From the NCBI GenBank assembly GCA_014529385.2, contig CM043961.1, positions 16,720,478-16,784,477 on the forward strand: a stretch of 64,000 nucleotides of DNA. Reading direction: 5' to 3'. Positions within the stretch are counted from its first letter, which is position 1. Every line of letters begins with the position of its first letter. Positions 54,801 to 64,000 of the stretch are shown piece after piece. The position numbers and the translations under genes were made by a program. The DNA is from Adiantum capillus-veneris (Eukaryota > Streptophyta > Polypodiopsida > Polypodiales > Pteridaceae). The notes beneath the pieces are model-generated. The model was not told where the DNA came from. It did no database searches and saw nothing but the letters and a program-made list of their open reading frames with translations.

Positions 54801-55412
54801 TTCAAAGCTCTTTATGGACAAGACTGTTTAGCACCACTGAACTTCTCAGATCCAACCATCAGGGTAGAAGCATCTAGGAAGATGTTAGAAGATATGGAAG
54901 CACAGACTAGAGCTATTCGCCAAGACATTCAGGCCGCTCAGGATAGACAGAAGCACTATGCAGATAAGAACCGTTCAGAAAGAACCTTCAAAGAAGGGGA
55001 TAAGGTTTTTCTGCGAGTCCGACCAAAGAATAGCAACTTATCTCTAGGCAGATATAAGAAGCTAAGCCCAAGGTATTGTGGACCATTCGATATCATTAAG
55101 GTTGTGAGTGACCAAGCTTACAAGCTAAAGTTACCTGCAAACTTGAAGGTTCATGATGTATTCCACGTCAGCTTACTCAAACCCTATATTCCTAACCCTG
55201 ATCAATTCTTGGACTCAGATCAGATAGTCATGTCATCACAAGGAGTTCTCGAGCTCCAACATGACTATATACTTGCAACAAGGGAAAGGAAGTTACGCAA
55301 CAGAACTATCACGGAGCATCTAGTAAAGTGGAAGGATTACCCTGAAGAAGATGTAACTTGGGAGGACGAACCAATGCTCTTAAAAGATTACCCAAACACA
55401 TTCTTGAGATGA
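51810..55412 (+). CDS. Chromovirus Pol polyprotein with chromodomain
   Basis: 1200 codons in one frame. Order: CCHC zinc knuckle [14 protein letters not shown] (residues about 14-27); Gly/Arg-rich linker; retropepsin-like domain (about 110-210) with ILGMDWL; reverse transcriptase (about 290-560) with FFDDILIYS near residue 452; RNase H (about 590-700) with [10 protein letters not shown]; integrase with an HHCC finger ending CLSCQR (about 790-830) and a D-D-35-E core (D near 856 and 916, E 35 residues after the second D); GPY/F-like module ([20 protein letters not shown]); chromodomain (about 1150-1198, [15 protein letters not shown]). Chromodomains of this group are known to read histone marks and guide integration to heterochromatin. 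The frame looks whole. Confidence 0.96.
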   Translation: MATTTTMEFPDVRCYGCGEYGHYRSKCPKNIHATNANAIPLNTHGRGQANGRGRRGRMNRGRGRGATARVNAAMVQPTVGDEAVERATLHAAIDNPNGCEQYAIIHTPGSLRGEQVNFLIDCGSTLSFLSPRCMRKLRLDKYPTSKLVLELANGKEVVSQHSAGKMDFDLGGYPTSAQFRTLPLGFFDGILGMDWLKQNRAYIHCAQGNFTFTDNLGNEALIQGKNGRPRATLVKASRLLKGLRKGQQIYAVNLNKVDQADTSLGPNWLREYDDVFPEDLTNLPPHREVDHEIETIPGCEPISKRPYKMSLPEAIELKEQLRQLIEQGFIRPSTSPWGAPVLFQKKKYGTLRLCIDYHGLKQVTVKKKYPIPRIDELLDRLHDAKMFTKIDLRSGYYQIRIKESDIPKTAFNTRYGHYEFTVMSFGLTNAAASFNRLMQDIFRPYLDDFFLVFFDDILIYSKNEADHEEHVRKVLDLLREHQLYAKESKCTFCSPKVNYLGFIISAEGISVDPDKVKDIFDWPQPSTVSEVKGFLGITGWYRIFVKDYARIAAPLTELLKKGMRIEWKTEHESSFAKLKEFLVSSPILKLPDFSKEFEVATDPSKFALGGVLTQEGRQVAYTSRKLRDHEKNYPTHDLELLAVIHALKLWRHYLLGRKFQVDTNHKSLKWIITQPILNMRQRRWIELLQEYDLDIKYRPGKENVVANGLRQKSFLGAISIPNNPIWDRIKEASLVDPEYQRIVSSVQQDKIPEAKDYSLMGGCLYYRHRLYVPRDPALKKAILYEAHDSPTSGHPGYAKTLHAVRRSYFWSRMKGDILCYVRQCLSCQRIKAERVKIPGQLQPLDIPQMKWECISMDFVTGLPSTGGYDSVFVVVDILTKVAHLIPVKTTFTASDVSRVFIKEIFRLHGLPKRIVSDRDAKFTSKFWTSLFQSIGSQLAFSTAYHPQTDGQTERVNQVIEDILRAYCSQEPNNWLQYLPLVEYAYNSSEHRRIGMSPFKALYGQDCLAPLNFSDPTIRVEASRKMLEDMEAQTRAIRQDIQAAQDRQKHYADKNRSERTFKEGDKVFLRVRPKNSNLSLGRYKKLSPRYCGPFDIIKVVSDQAYKLKLPANLKVHDVFHVSLLKPYIPNPDQFLDSDQIVMSSQGVLELQHDYILATRERKLRNRTITEHLVKWKDYPEEDVTWEDEPMLLKDYPNTFLR

Positions 55413-55443
55413 GGACATCTCAATTTTTTCACGTTGGGAAGGT

Positions 55444-58230
55444 TGTAAGGTCTCTGACCTCGACCAAAAAGAGCACCGTGTACCATGTAATGATCATAAT
55501 GGAAAAAGTTACTATTTTTAGCAGTTTTCTGAATTCTGTCAGTGCCATGATGTTTAGAATGTTTTAAAGCTCCCAAATGTGAATTAAAATAATTTTTGCA
55601 AAAAATTTCGAAAAATAGTAAGTTTTTGGGCACCCAACCCGTCTAGTTTTGATCGTCTCGAAAAACTGCACCCGTACACCGAAATTGAAAAAAATGCATT
55701 TTCGAACCTCGGGGGCTGCTAAATATGGCAGGTAATCGGGCCAGTACGCCTTAGTTAGAGCTTGCTATAGAAATTTTCGGCATCAAAATCCGACTTGTAT
55801 GACCCGTTTTAGCCTAGAACCAAATTTTTCCAAAATTGTCCGGGGAGGCACCGGGGACCCGAGGCTGTGTGGGAACAGGTTCCAGCCCACTCCAGCTCAG
55901 ATTTAGTAGCTAGGGGGTGCCCTCTTGCCTTGTGGGAGTCTTGGAAGAGTTTCTAAGCGTGCTACTAAGTGTGAGAGTCAGTTAACCAAGCGAACTGGAC
56001 ACTTGGTGGGTACGCAACTGGACTTGCCATGCTTAACTGAAGTAGCTCCCAGATGCAAATAGCAACCCAGATCGATTTTCAGCTTGAGGGGGCCTATTTA
56101 AAGGTGTGCTCTCACACACACACACATATGCTCACACACACACCCAGTACACACACACACACCTACACACACCTTGGGGAGGTGCTACTGGCACACACAC
56201 TGTTTTTGAAGGAGAAGCAAGGAGGGAGGTGCTGCCGAAATTCTCATCTTGAGGATTCATTGGATCAAAAAAATCAGAGGATTCTCAGCCCCTAATCATG
56301 GTAATTATGGTTTAATTTCGGCTCTTCTTAATTCTCATCATTATTCTCCCAAATTCTTCGTCTACTATGCCTACTTTTAGCTATAATTCCCAATAGCTGC
56401 TCCCTAAGTTTGCATAGCCATACTCCATTACATAATCATCATTCAATTAGCTAAATTATGCAACCATTCATCATCCTTAATCAAGGATTAATACATGATT
56501 GGGAAAGATTCTCTCTCTAGGCAGCATAGTTAAATAATTGTCTGCCGGCGGTAATAAAGTAGATTTGATGAAATTCATTATTTTATCATTCAATAGTATT
56601 GTAATTAATTTAGACTCAATCATCTCCCACATTTAATGTGATTAAGGCTGAAAATTAATCCATCATTAGGAAATTAAGAAGAGATTTTTCTATCACACAT
56701 GCCTGCAGTAATTCTACATCTTCAAGTTGCTCTAGGAAAATGATTGAGCTTGCGTACTTCATCTCTTTTGTAAATCAATTAGAGAAATTCTGAATTCCTT
56801 AATCATCTAAGCCAAGTAATTAACCTAGAGCTAGTTCCCATAGGCAAGTAAAGAACTACCTTTAAAATTGTTAGGTCTCGAAGGGGAAATCTAAACTCTT
56901 GATTAAGGAGGATTCTTTAATAAATCTAATCTGTCAATTGGTTTGTTATGATGCTCTCGGACTCTAGTACTTTTTCAAGATTATCATTTAAAGTAGTGAG
57001 TAAAATGGCCCCGGTTAAGAAAACTCGCTTTGGTGGTGCCCACGACCGCGAGGCGGGAACAAGCAATGTTAATGGAAAGGGAAAAGCTCCCATGGACGAA
57101 CAAATACCGGCCATCTCACGGGCCATTGACGAAGAAATGGAAGAGGTAGGTCATAATTTTATTCAAGTTGTTTGAATTAACATTGCACACGTTTAGTTAG
57201 GAATGAACATATTCCCAAAACATGTTGGAGAAATCCGACGGAAACCTCGGCATTAAACTCATTTATACATTAAAGTCTAAAGTAGGAAAGAAATGATTGA
57301 TGGGTATGCTGTTTGCAATAGGAAAGAATGTCTGCTAGGGAAAATTTAGCTCGACATATTCATTTTATTTCCAATGTTGAATCAGTCCTGACCCCCCTAC
57401 TCATCACAGGGGGCAGAGTTCCTCGTTAAGGGCTCTTGAATCCACGACTTGCTTTCTATGCGATGGATACCCATGACTTGCTTTCTATGCGGTGGGAACC
57501 CACGTCTTGCTTTCTATGCGGTGGGAGTGTCCATGTCATGCTTTCTATGCGGTGGACATACCTAGTTGTATGGGCAGCTAGGCGACAACGGGAGGAGTAA
57601 ACTCTCGCTGGAGGGGGGATGTTGTACCTCCAGAACATTGGAATTTTAATGAATAAGTTTGAGTAGAATGTTTACTAGAATACTGTCTTGGTGCTGTTTG
57701 CAATACTGGTTGAAGGGCTGTCTTAACGAACATTGTGATTCGGAATCTAAACAAGGAATGTATATGTTGAACAATCATTGTGATAGTAATTAGGACACAC
57801 AAGAAAGTGTGAGTGTGGGGGTGGAAAGTGGGGGCTTGGCTCAAGTTGCCAATGCTTATGAGATGGGTGGTCCCGATTGGTCGGGAACTCTCTATCCCCA
57901 TAATGTTCAATTCGATACTAGTAATACTCATTGCTCCTAGAGCGGTGAAATCTCGAGAGTACGTGCCTCTGAAACATGGGAAAAAAGGCACTCGGGGTTT
58001 CTCTCCTCTTGGAAGGTGGGTCTTAGGATTGCTAGATAGTTTAAGTACGCTTCCCCTGCGAGGTGGAGCTAGATCTCATTGCTAGTAGGCTCGAGCTCGA
58101 CTCACCTTGTGATGGGAGATCGTCCGCTAGTTGAACCCTGAACCACTTTGTTTGCTTCCGCTACAGATCTAGTGGCCACCAGGTTCACCATCAGATCCGT
58201 TGTTTGATATGGCGGGGTGGGGACCTCACA
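55444..58230 (+). repeat. 3' LTR of the chromovirus
   Basis: 2787 bp. Same ends as the 5' LTR, with four copies of the 28-bp repeat (57440-57556) and the same short ORF (57005-57175). Confidence 0.95.
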
Positions 58231-59359
58231 TATATCGTGTTGTTTGGTCCAATCTGGTACCTTGGAGGTGGTGCCAATTGTTGTATTACTGGTGGTCCAT
58301 TACTGTCTTTTCCTCACGTGGTTTCGATTATAGAAACACTTACTAGTGTCATGATTCATGTATTTTTGCTCTATGGCACACCGCTTCAACACTCTTGGAG
58401 CATTGACTACTTTTGGCTTTTGCGGCTTCTTGTTAGGATTTTGCTGCTACGTCTGATTTATATTTTAGACCACTTCCTCAACCAATTGGTCCATGTTTTG
58501 TGTGATTTAAGCATAGGCACTCCGTTTTACAGTAGATTTACTGACGGTAGAATAGGCACTGCTAGTATTAGTCTCTAAGTCCTTAGTCACCTCACCGTAT
58601 GTTTTTCAATTCTCAACTACGTACAATGCTTCCCTATTGACTTGTTCAAATGCTACTGCATGATTTTAAGTGCAATTCCTTTCTTAGTGTTTCATTTTTC
58701 AAGCCCTTGATAAAGAGAACCGATGATCGATCGTACTGTGGAAACTCTCTCACTCGACATATTTTGATGTACTACTTGAAACATAGTGAAGCTTCCTTCA
58801 CCTTTTCATTTTATTTCTGTCTGAAAGCATAGACTTGAGAGACAGTGTTATGCTTGATTCCTCTCTTAGAGAATACCTCCACAAACTCGTGTAAAAGTTG
58901 ATCGATGTTCAAGAAATCTCTACTATTTAGCGACGACATGAACCAAGTCAACACCTCTCCCTCCAATGTTAACGCAAACCCTTCATATTGTGTGTGGAAA
59001 TCCGTCATCTACTCTGTCCTTAAGACTTGCTTAAAAATGGAGACATGCCCGTATGGATCTCCTAATCTGATGTACTTCCTCGGCACGCACAACCACTTGA
59101 GAAGGTTGCATTTTTTGAGTTTTTGCAACCATCCTCATCAATCTAGGTGTAGCATCTCTCATTTCATAACCACTGGTAGGAGTTTTGGAAGGGACTCATT
59201 CAGGCACCGTTCTCTCAGGTCTTATGTCCCAACTTTCACTCCTCAAATCTAAAACCCTTGTATTAAATTTTGTGTCTACAATGGCACTACCTTGATGTCT
59301 TGACATAGGAACCTGGGAATCTAGAAATCTCATTGGACTCACTCTAGTAGGTTCTGGTC

Positions 59360-60211
59360 TTATTGTTTCTGAGACTGTAGGTATGAGTACGCTAGGGGTG
59401 ACATAGTATTGATAAAGTGGACCCCTAAAGTACGTATATCCTCGAGCTCATTATGGCTACCTGGAAAATATTTTTTACCATACTTGTCTAACATGATTAT
59501 TTGCATATCCCTCTCAACCTCAAATGTAAATACATACAGGTATTTATGTTCAGTCAATTCCCTCACATTAGGCTCCTTGCACCTATAGTAGAGCATTTGC
59601 TCCCCGTTGCCATACTTGTATAAGCTCACATGTGTGTTGTCGATGTTGGTGTGTGTACCCATGTTTACTCGTCTAAGCTTGGCATTTGAAATGTCCAGCT
59701 TTGGTGGGGTTTCCTTAAGCTCTTTGTCAACTTTCCCTTTGGTGCCTATTAATCCCCATTTGTCCACAATAAAAGGATTAAGCACAACAATATACATGTT
59801 TCCCTCTTCATCGAAATATCGATCGCCACTCTAGTCTACGGGCACTATGAGCTTAAGTTCACTAGGCCTCTCTTCAACTTTTAGGCATCAACAATCCATG
59901 CCATCTTTATAGATTTGAGCTCCTTGCTCATTCTAGAACTGATATTGCAAGTGCAAAAGTTTCTAGTTTGGTGCAGGTTGCAATGGTCCCACTCCCATTT
60001 TCGTTTGTTCTTTAAAACTCACACTTTTGGTTCCCTCAGTCATATAGGTGTATGACCTTTCAAAAGAGATATCAAAAAGACTCTCCTCCAAGATTGTCTC
60101 TAAGGTAGGTATGGTCCCTTGGTTGACACTACCCTCGGTGGAAATATGGCTTGATTGGTCTCTATTACTAGGGTTTCTATTTTGATACAGTTTTCTTGAC
60201 CTCAAATACAT
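59360..60211 (-). pseudogene. N-terminal ORF region of family A copy 3, unknown domain
   Basis: Two coding-like blocks lie upstream of the Gag core (59963-60211 and 59360-59797, minus strand). The first starts MYLRSRKLYQNRNP and is polar. The second looks globular, with an aromatic-rich stretch (HVSLYKYGNGEQMLYYRC) and repeated basic residues. I recognise no known domain in either. Position suggests an N-terminal extension of Gag or a separate ORF before Gag. This part of copy 1 lies outside the window, so no comparison is possible here. It is broken like the rest of the element. Confidence 0.5.
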
Positions 60212-60215
60212 TAAG

Positions 60216-61860
60216 AAACTAAAACTTGCAAAAGCTTGACTAGTTATCTTTTATGGTGCATTAAGTCCCTCCATCAAAATCAGGTTACTTTTCACTCTGA
60301 TCCACAAAACTTGTACAAAATTCGCTTGGTGGCTATAGCTTTATAGATGTTGGGTTGATCAAAATCCACCAAAATAAAAAATTCACTGAATTGTTGACTC
60401 ACCTCCTATTTTGCTTGCAATTTGCACAAAACAACTCCAAATTGAATTTTGAAAACACCACTATGTTCACAAGGACTAAAACTAGCTCTCATATCAATAT
60501 GAGGACTTTCAGTGTCAGGGGGTCATGGATCGCGATCCATGTACCCCAGGGTCAGAATTGCTTGAAACTTGGCACAAAGGTTTCTCACAACCTCTTGAAA
60601 ACTATTGAGTGAACTTGAGATATTTTGATTCCCTTAAGTTTACCAGCCTATTTTGAAATAGTTTGCTCTAGATAGACTTCTCCTTGTTTGAGCCTCTTTG
60701 GGATGTTTTTTGCTACCCTGGTTTTTTTATAAAATGTTTGATTTGGTCTCTGTTACAATTTTGTGGGGTCACAATTCCAAAAACTAGCACGATCCATGTT
60801 CCACCATGTTTGGATCCCAAACTTGGTCAGGCTTTTTACTTGCAGTATGGGATCTCCCTATCCACTTATATGAAGCTCTTTTACCTTGTCAAAAGAAAAA
60901 AATTGTGGATGCTTGTGGTTTTTGGCCTACAGCTTGTATTTTGGTGTTTTCGTCAACTTTTTGTTGGTTTTTACTATGATGGCCTTCACAGAAGTTGTTA
61001 CAAATGGTATCAACTTGTCACTATTCAAATCTCAGGCTCAGATGCTTTAGGGGGTCAGGGATTGCGATCCATGTTCCACAGTATCTGATCATGAAATACG
61101 TAGAAATTGCAATAAAAAATACCAAAAAGGTCTCCCTAGGATCTACGAATACTCCCCTATGGTCGGAATGTCAAAAAACATTCATTAACGCTCTCAAATG
61201 AGCAGAATGAGCCTACTAACACATAGTCACAAATCACAACAAAATCAACAATGAATGAAAGAGCATCAAACAAGGAACATAATGCAAGTTTCAAAATTGA
61301 AATGTCGTTATCGGAGCTTAAGATGTGATGATTACAAATTTCCAAAGAGTTGTCACTCTCAATCGTATGCTCAATATTTCAAAACTTGATAATGATAAGG
61401 TGTCCCTTTTCCACTTTACAAAATAGGCTTTATACCCAGGGTTCTCTTGGTCACTAGCCAACTTTACAAGACTCCCACTTCTTGCAGACATTAGGAGAAA
61501 GTTGGACTCACTTTTGGGCCCTGTAAGAAGTGCCACGTCGGCTTAGAGAGAGAAAATGAAAATGTTAACTTGTGAATTTTATGTGATACTTTTCTAAGCA
61601 ACAAAAAGCCAAAATAACATTCTTTCGTAGGTAGCCGCCGTCTTTATCATAATTATCCTTCGTTCTCTTGTCAAGAATCCAACTAACCGTATGACTAATG
61701 ATTTGAAATGTCAACTTACAAGCGTTCCCTCCAGAAACATAAGCCACACGAACTCTATCAACTCTAAACTTGAGAATATGGCTTTTCCTCCCAAAACCTG
61801 AGATAATTCTCCGTCTTCTTCTCTATCAACTCTAGGAATGGAGAACGCATCTTTTCTTGA
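60216..61860. other. Non-coding region with repeated GATCC-type motifs
   Basis: No gene is seen. The phrase GGGGTCA(T/G)GGAT followed by GCGATCCATGT occurs at about 60519-60543 and again at about 61051-61073, with a weaker ACGATCCATGTTCCA at about 60789. The first copy contains the perfect 18-bp palindrome CATGGATCGCGATCCATG (60524-60541). It may be leader or LTR of family A copy 3, but I cannot show that. Confidence 0.4.
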
Positions 61861-61863
61861 TGA

Positions 61864-64000
61864 AACACTAATTTGAACTTACTATCCTTGGCCCCTTCAT
61901 CTTTAACACTTACCCAAAGAAAGAACACACATCATCTTCATGTTGATGTATTGCAAGAGTACGCACCGTTGCAGAAACGTAGGAGGGAATCTTTCTTATC
62001 TCAACGGGAGAAAGAACTTAGAAGGACAAACAAGGAACATCATTTGGATTTGTGGACCGATGGGTCTATTTATCCAAAGGATCCTATGACAAATGCGCCA
62101 CCTCCCTTTGCTAATATCACTAACCTCTTACATTTCATAGGCGATGGCAAGGATGGGCTATTGGGATACACCGAACATTTGGAAATGAGAGGATTGAATG
62201 CGGAAAGGCAAAGAAACTTCCTAGCAATGGAGAACATGCAGCTGAAGAAACTTAATGAAGCATGCTCTCAAAAGATTTCATCAAACAAAGAGACAATCCA
62301 AGGCCTTGAGAAGAAGATCACAAGTTTGCGAGAGAAAGACACCGTGCTTGGTAGTCGGAAAAGAAAACGAGATCTGTGAAACCTTGAGAACATGAAGGTT
62401 GGTAGTGGTGGCCTCAAAAAGCGAATACGAGCTCTAAGGTAACTCAAAGTTTGTTTCTTCAATGTGCTTCATTAAGAAGTGGATACATTGACTTTCCTAT
62501 ACATGATCATAACGCATTGTGCTTTTTTGGCAGGTCTTTAGTGCATCCAAACTCGAACGGTGCAGGCTTCAATGCCGGAGTGCATTACAACCATCTAGTT
62601 CCAAAAGAAGTAGTTGAAGAGATGATAACTCAGAAAAAATTTCGTAAGTTGAAAGGGAGGCTACTTACCTCCTTCATGAACAAGAATCAGTTGGAACCAA
62701 TGGAAGTGCAAGCAATACTTGATGAGAGTGGCATCTCGCAGATGGGATACAGGGCACTCTTCAAAGCAATAGCTAAAAAATCTCAAAATAAACTACAGAG
62801 AGGATCATTGCTGCCAAAGCCATCACATGTAAAGGCTGCTCGCCAGCAGGTGTTTGAGAAACTGGGGTCACCATTCCATATTGAAGCAACGTTCTTAGAC
62901 AAGGGCGGCAGAGAGGTACAATTTAACGAGCACAACAACCTCTTCGTTGATCTTGAAACATTGCAAAGGTATGCAGTTCACTTCTTTGACATCAATCAAG
63001 ACGAGTGCGGTGGGGTTCTCAAGTTTGTTTTGAAGCTCGACGAGTGCGAGGTCCTGAAGAACAAGAAGTTGGAGAGAGTCACCATTACCCTCATGAAGAG
63101 AGCTCTGGATCCATCAATAACAAAAGAGGATCCACGATACTTCAGCATGCAATCAGAAAACAACATTCTATCTCTAGGATCATTTCAGGTATACTTTGGT
63201 CAATCTCTGATAACAAAAATATTGATTATTTGGTTGTTGATTTTGTGTTTTCATTTTTCACTGCAGGTTGATAAGGAAAATTCTGAAATCCTCGATTGGG
63301 TTTTAGTCAAACCCAAATTCCTTCTATCATCAGTGAACAAAGAAACGGAGCCGTTCTTTCAGTGGAAGGATTTGGCGACTACACAGTGGAATGGCACATG
63401 GCAGGTGACTTAAAGACTCTTAAGTGTATGTACAACATAACACACGGAGTAGCTGTGGAAAATCCATGCTTATATTGCATGGTTGATGCACAATCACTTC
63501 AGAGTGTGCAATGGATTAGAGCTCCCAAAAGACATCTTCAAGATAAAACTTTTAAACCAGTACTTGATATTCCTCTGAGTAGAGTTCACGTCTGTACACT
63601 TCATGCACTCTGTCAAATACTTGAAAAGGTGGTTCATTTGTACATATGTTTTGCATGGACATTAAAGCCAGAGAGTGAGTCGAAAAGAGTGATCAAAGAA
63701 TTAGAGGGAGTGCTCTCAGACATTGGTTTGCATGGAGGAAATGTCAAAATCGAAGAGGACCCTAAGATGTCTCAAAGTCGGTACAAGGTAGCAAGGAAAG
63801 CATCGATAGGCGGAGTGAAGGCAAGAAGGTTTCTTGGGTTTAGCCTCAAAGATTCAGATAGAGAAGAAAGGAGGATCCTCTTCAACAAATGGAAACAGTT
63901 ACATAAAGTGGTTAAAGACAATGTTGATGGTGGGGCAATCCAGAATCACAAAGCGAACGTGTGGAAATCACTAGATAAAATTTTCCACTACCTTGAGCAA
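61864..64000 (+). pseudogene. Unrecognised intron-containing gene or transposase-like ORF, interrupted, cut by window edge
   Basis: A long coding signal with two classic GT-AG introns: 62439-62533 (AAG|GTAACT...GGCAG|GT) and 63189-63266 (CAG|GTATAC...CTGCAG|GT, 78 bases). The frame is kept across both. The first segment (to 62438) has a helical, probably coiled-coil region rich in Lys/Glu. The second (62534-63188) contains LDESGISQMGYRALFKAI, LLPKPSHVKAARQQVFEKLG, and FVDLETLQRYAVHFFDIN. The last (63267 onward) contains CLYCMVDAQ, VCTLHALCQILEKVVHLYI and LHGGNVKI. One in-frame stop lies near 62.38 kb, and the frame changes near 63.35 kb, so this copy is probably dead. I know no named domain; a host multicopy family or unusual DNA transposase are both possible. 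No start codon fits the first segment, so an upstream exon is likely. Confidence 0.55.

Larger units (their letters stand above)
47478..58230 (+). mobile_element. Ty3/gypsy chromovirus, nearly whole
   Basis: LTRs at 47478-50322 and 55444-58230 are about 96-97% identical by eye in a sampled 210 bp and also differ in repeat copy number. A perfect TATAT duplication flanks the element (47473-47477 and 58231-58235). The primer site (50325-50336) matches initiator tRNA-Met. The order is upstream ORF (50533-50940), Gag (about 51.18-51.77 kb), then one long Pol frame (51810-55412) with a C-terminal chromodomain, then a purine-rich stretch and the 3' LTR. Pol looks whole; Gag has about two breaks. It is inserted in the proline-rich part of family A copy 3, in opposite orientation. 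Confidence 0.96.
39080..60215 (-). mobile_element. Ty3/gypsy family A copy 3, broken, split by two later insertions
   Basis: Three segments on the minus strand are colinear with copy 1. They are an N-terminal region and Gag (58236-60215, with a Gag core at 58811-59008), a proline-rich and zinc-knuckle part (45642-47477, with CGRDHVLMNC and a second similar motif near 46.99 kb), and the start of the protease region (39080-39331, with MLDSEIGIAITKKGI). The gaps are exactly the Gag-only element (39332-45636) and the chromovirus (47478-58230), each bounded by a perfect 5-bp duplication. It is truncated at a CT microsatellite before reverse transcriptase. It is old, with many breaks. No LTR was recognised. 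Confidence 0.85.

Overview
The window looks like nuclear DNA of a land plant with a large, repeat-filled genome. It holds Ty3/gypsy and Ty1/copia LTR retrotransposons with initiator tRNA-Met primer sites, very long CT/GA/GT microsatellites, almost no host coding sequence and several layers of nested insertion. The style of the copia Gag and of the unknown spliced gene at the right edge made me think of a fern or another early-diverging vascular plant. That is a weak inference.

Layout. 1-6.34 kb: decayed Ty3/gypsy element ('family A', plus strand), running in from beyond the left edge. 6.35-11.32 kb: microsatellites, a pair of tRNA-derived SINE-like copies, a perfect 36-bp palindrome and a MITE-like inverted-repeat element. 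11.3-12.4 kb: a free-standing retropepsin-like fragment. 12.45-18.97 kb: an LTR element with a long leader and a charged coiled-coil protein of unknown type, with an LTR at 18.13-18.55 kb. 19-22.6 kb: mostly non-coding, with tandem repeats. 22.6-26.5 kb: two LTR ends facing each other head to head. 26.5-31.2 kb: second family A copy (minus strand), heavily decayed. 31.93-37.45 kb: a young, nearly whole Ty1/copia element (minus strand). 37.4-39.1 kb: nothing recognised.

39.08-60.2 kb: a third family A copy (minus strand) split by two later insertions, each with a perfect 5-bp target duplication. One is a non-autonomous Gag-only element (39332-45636, minus strand) that keeps a chromodomain remnant. 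The other is a chromovirus with a whole Pol reading frame (47478-58230, plus strand). The two share LTR ends, primer site, Gag, an extra ORF upstream of Gag and a short ORF inside the LTR, so they look like an autonomous/non-autonomous pair. By LTR divergence read by eye, the order of arrival is family A first, then the Gag-only element (about 5%), the chromovirus (about 3%) and copia (about 1%). 61.87-64 kb: part of an unrecognised intron-containing gene or DNA-transposon-like ORF, interrupted and running off the right edge.

The most novel-looking items are the autonomous/non-autonomous pair with its shared extra ORF and LTR ORF, the protease-like domain placed after integrase in family A, the coiled-coil LTR element, and the unknown spliced family at the right edge. 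No tRNA, rRNA, CRISPR or intact host gene was recognised.
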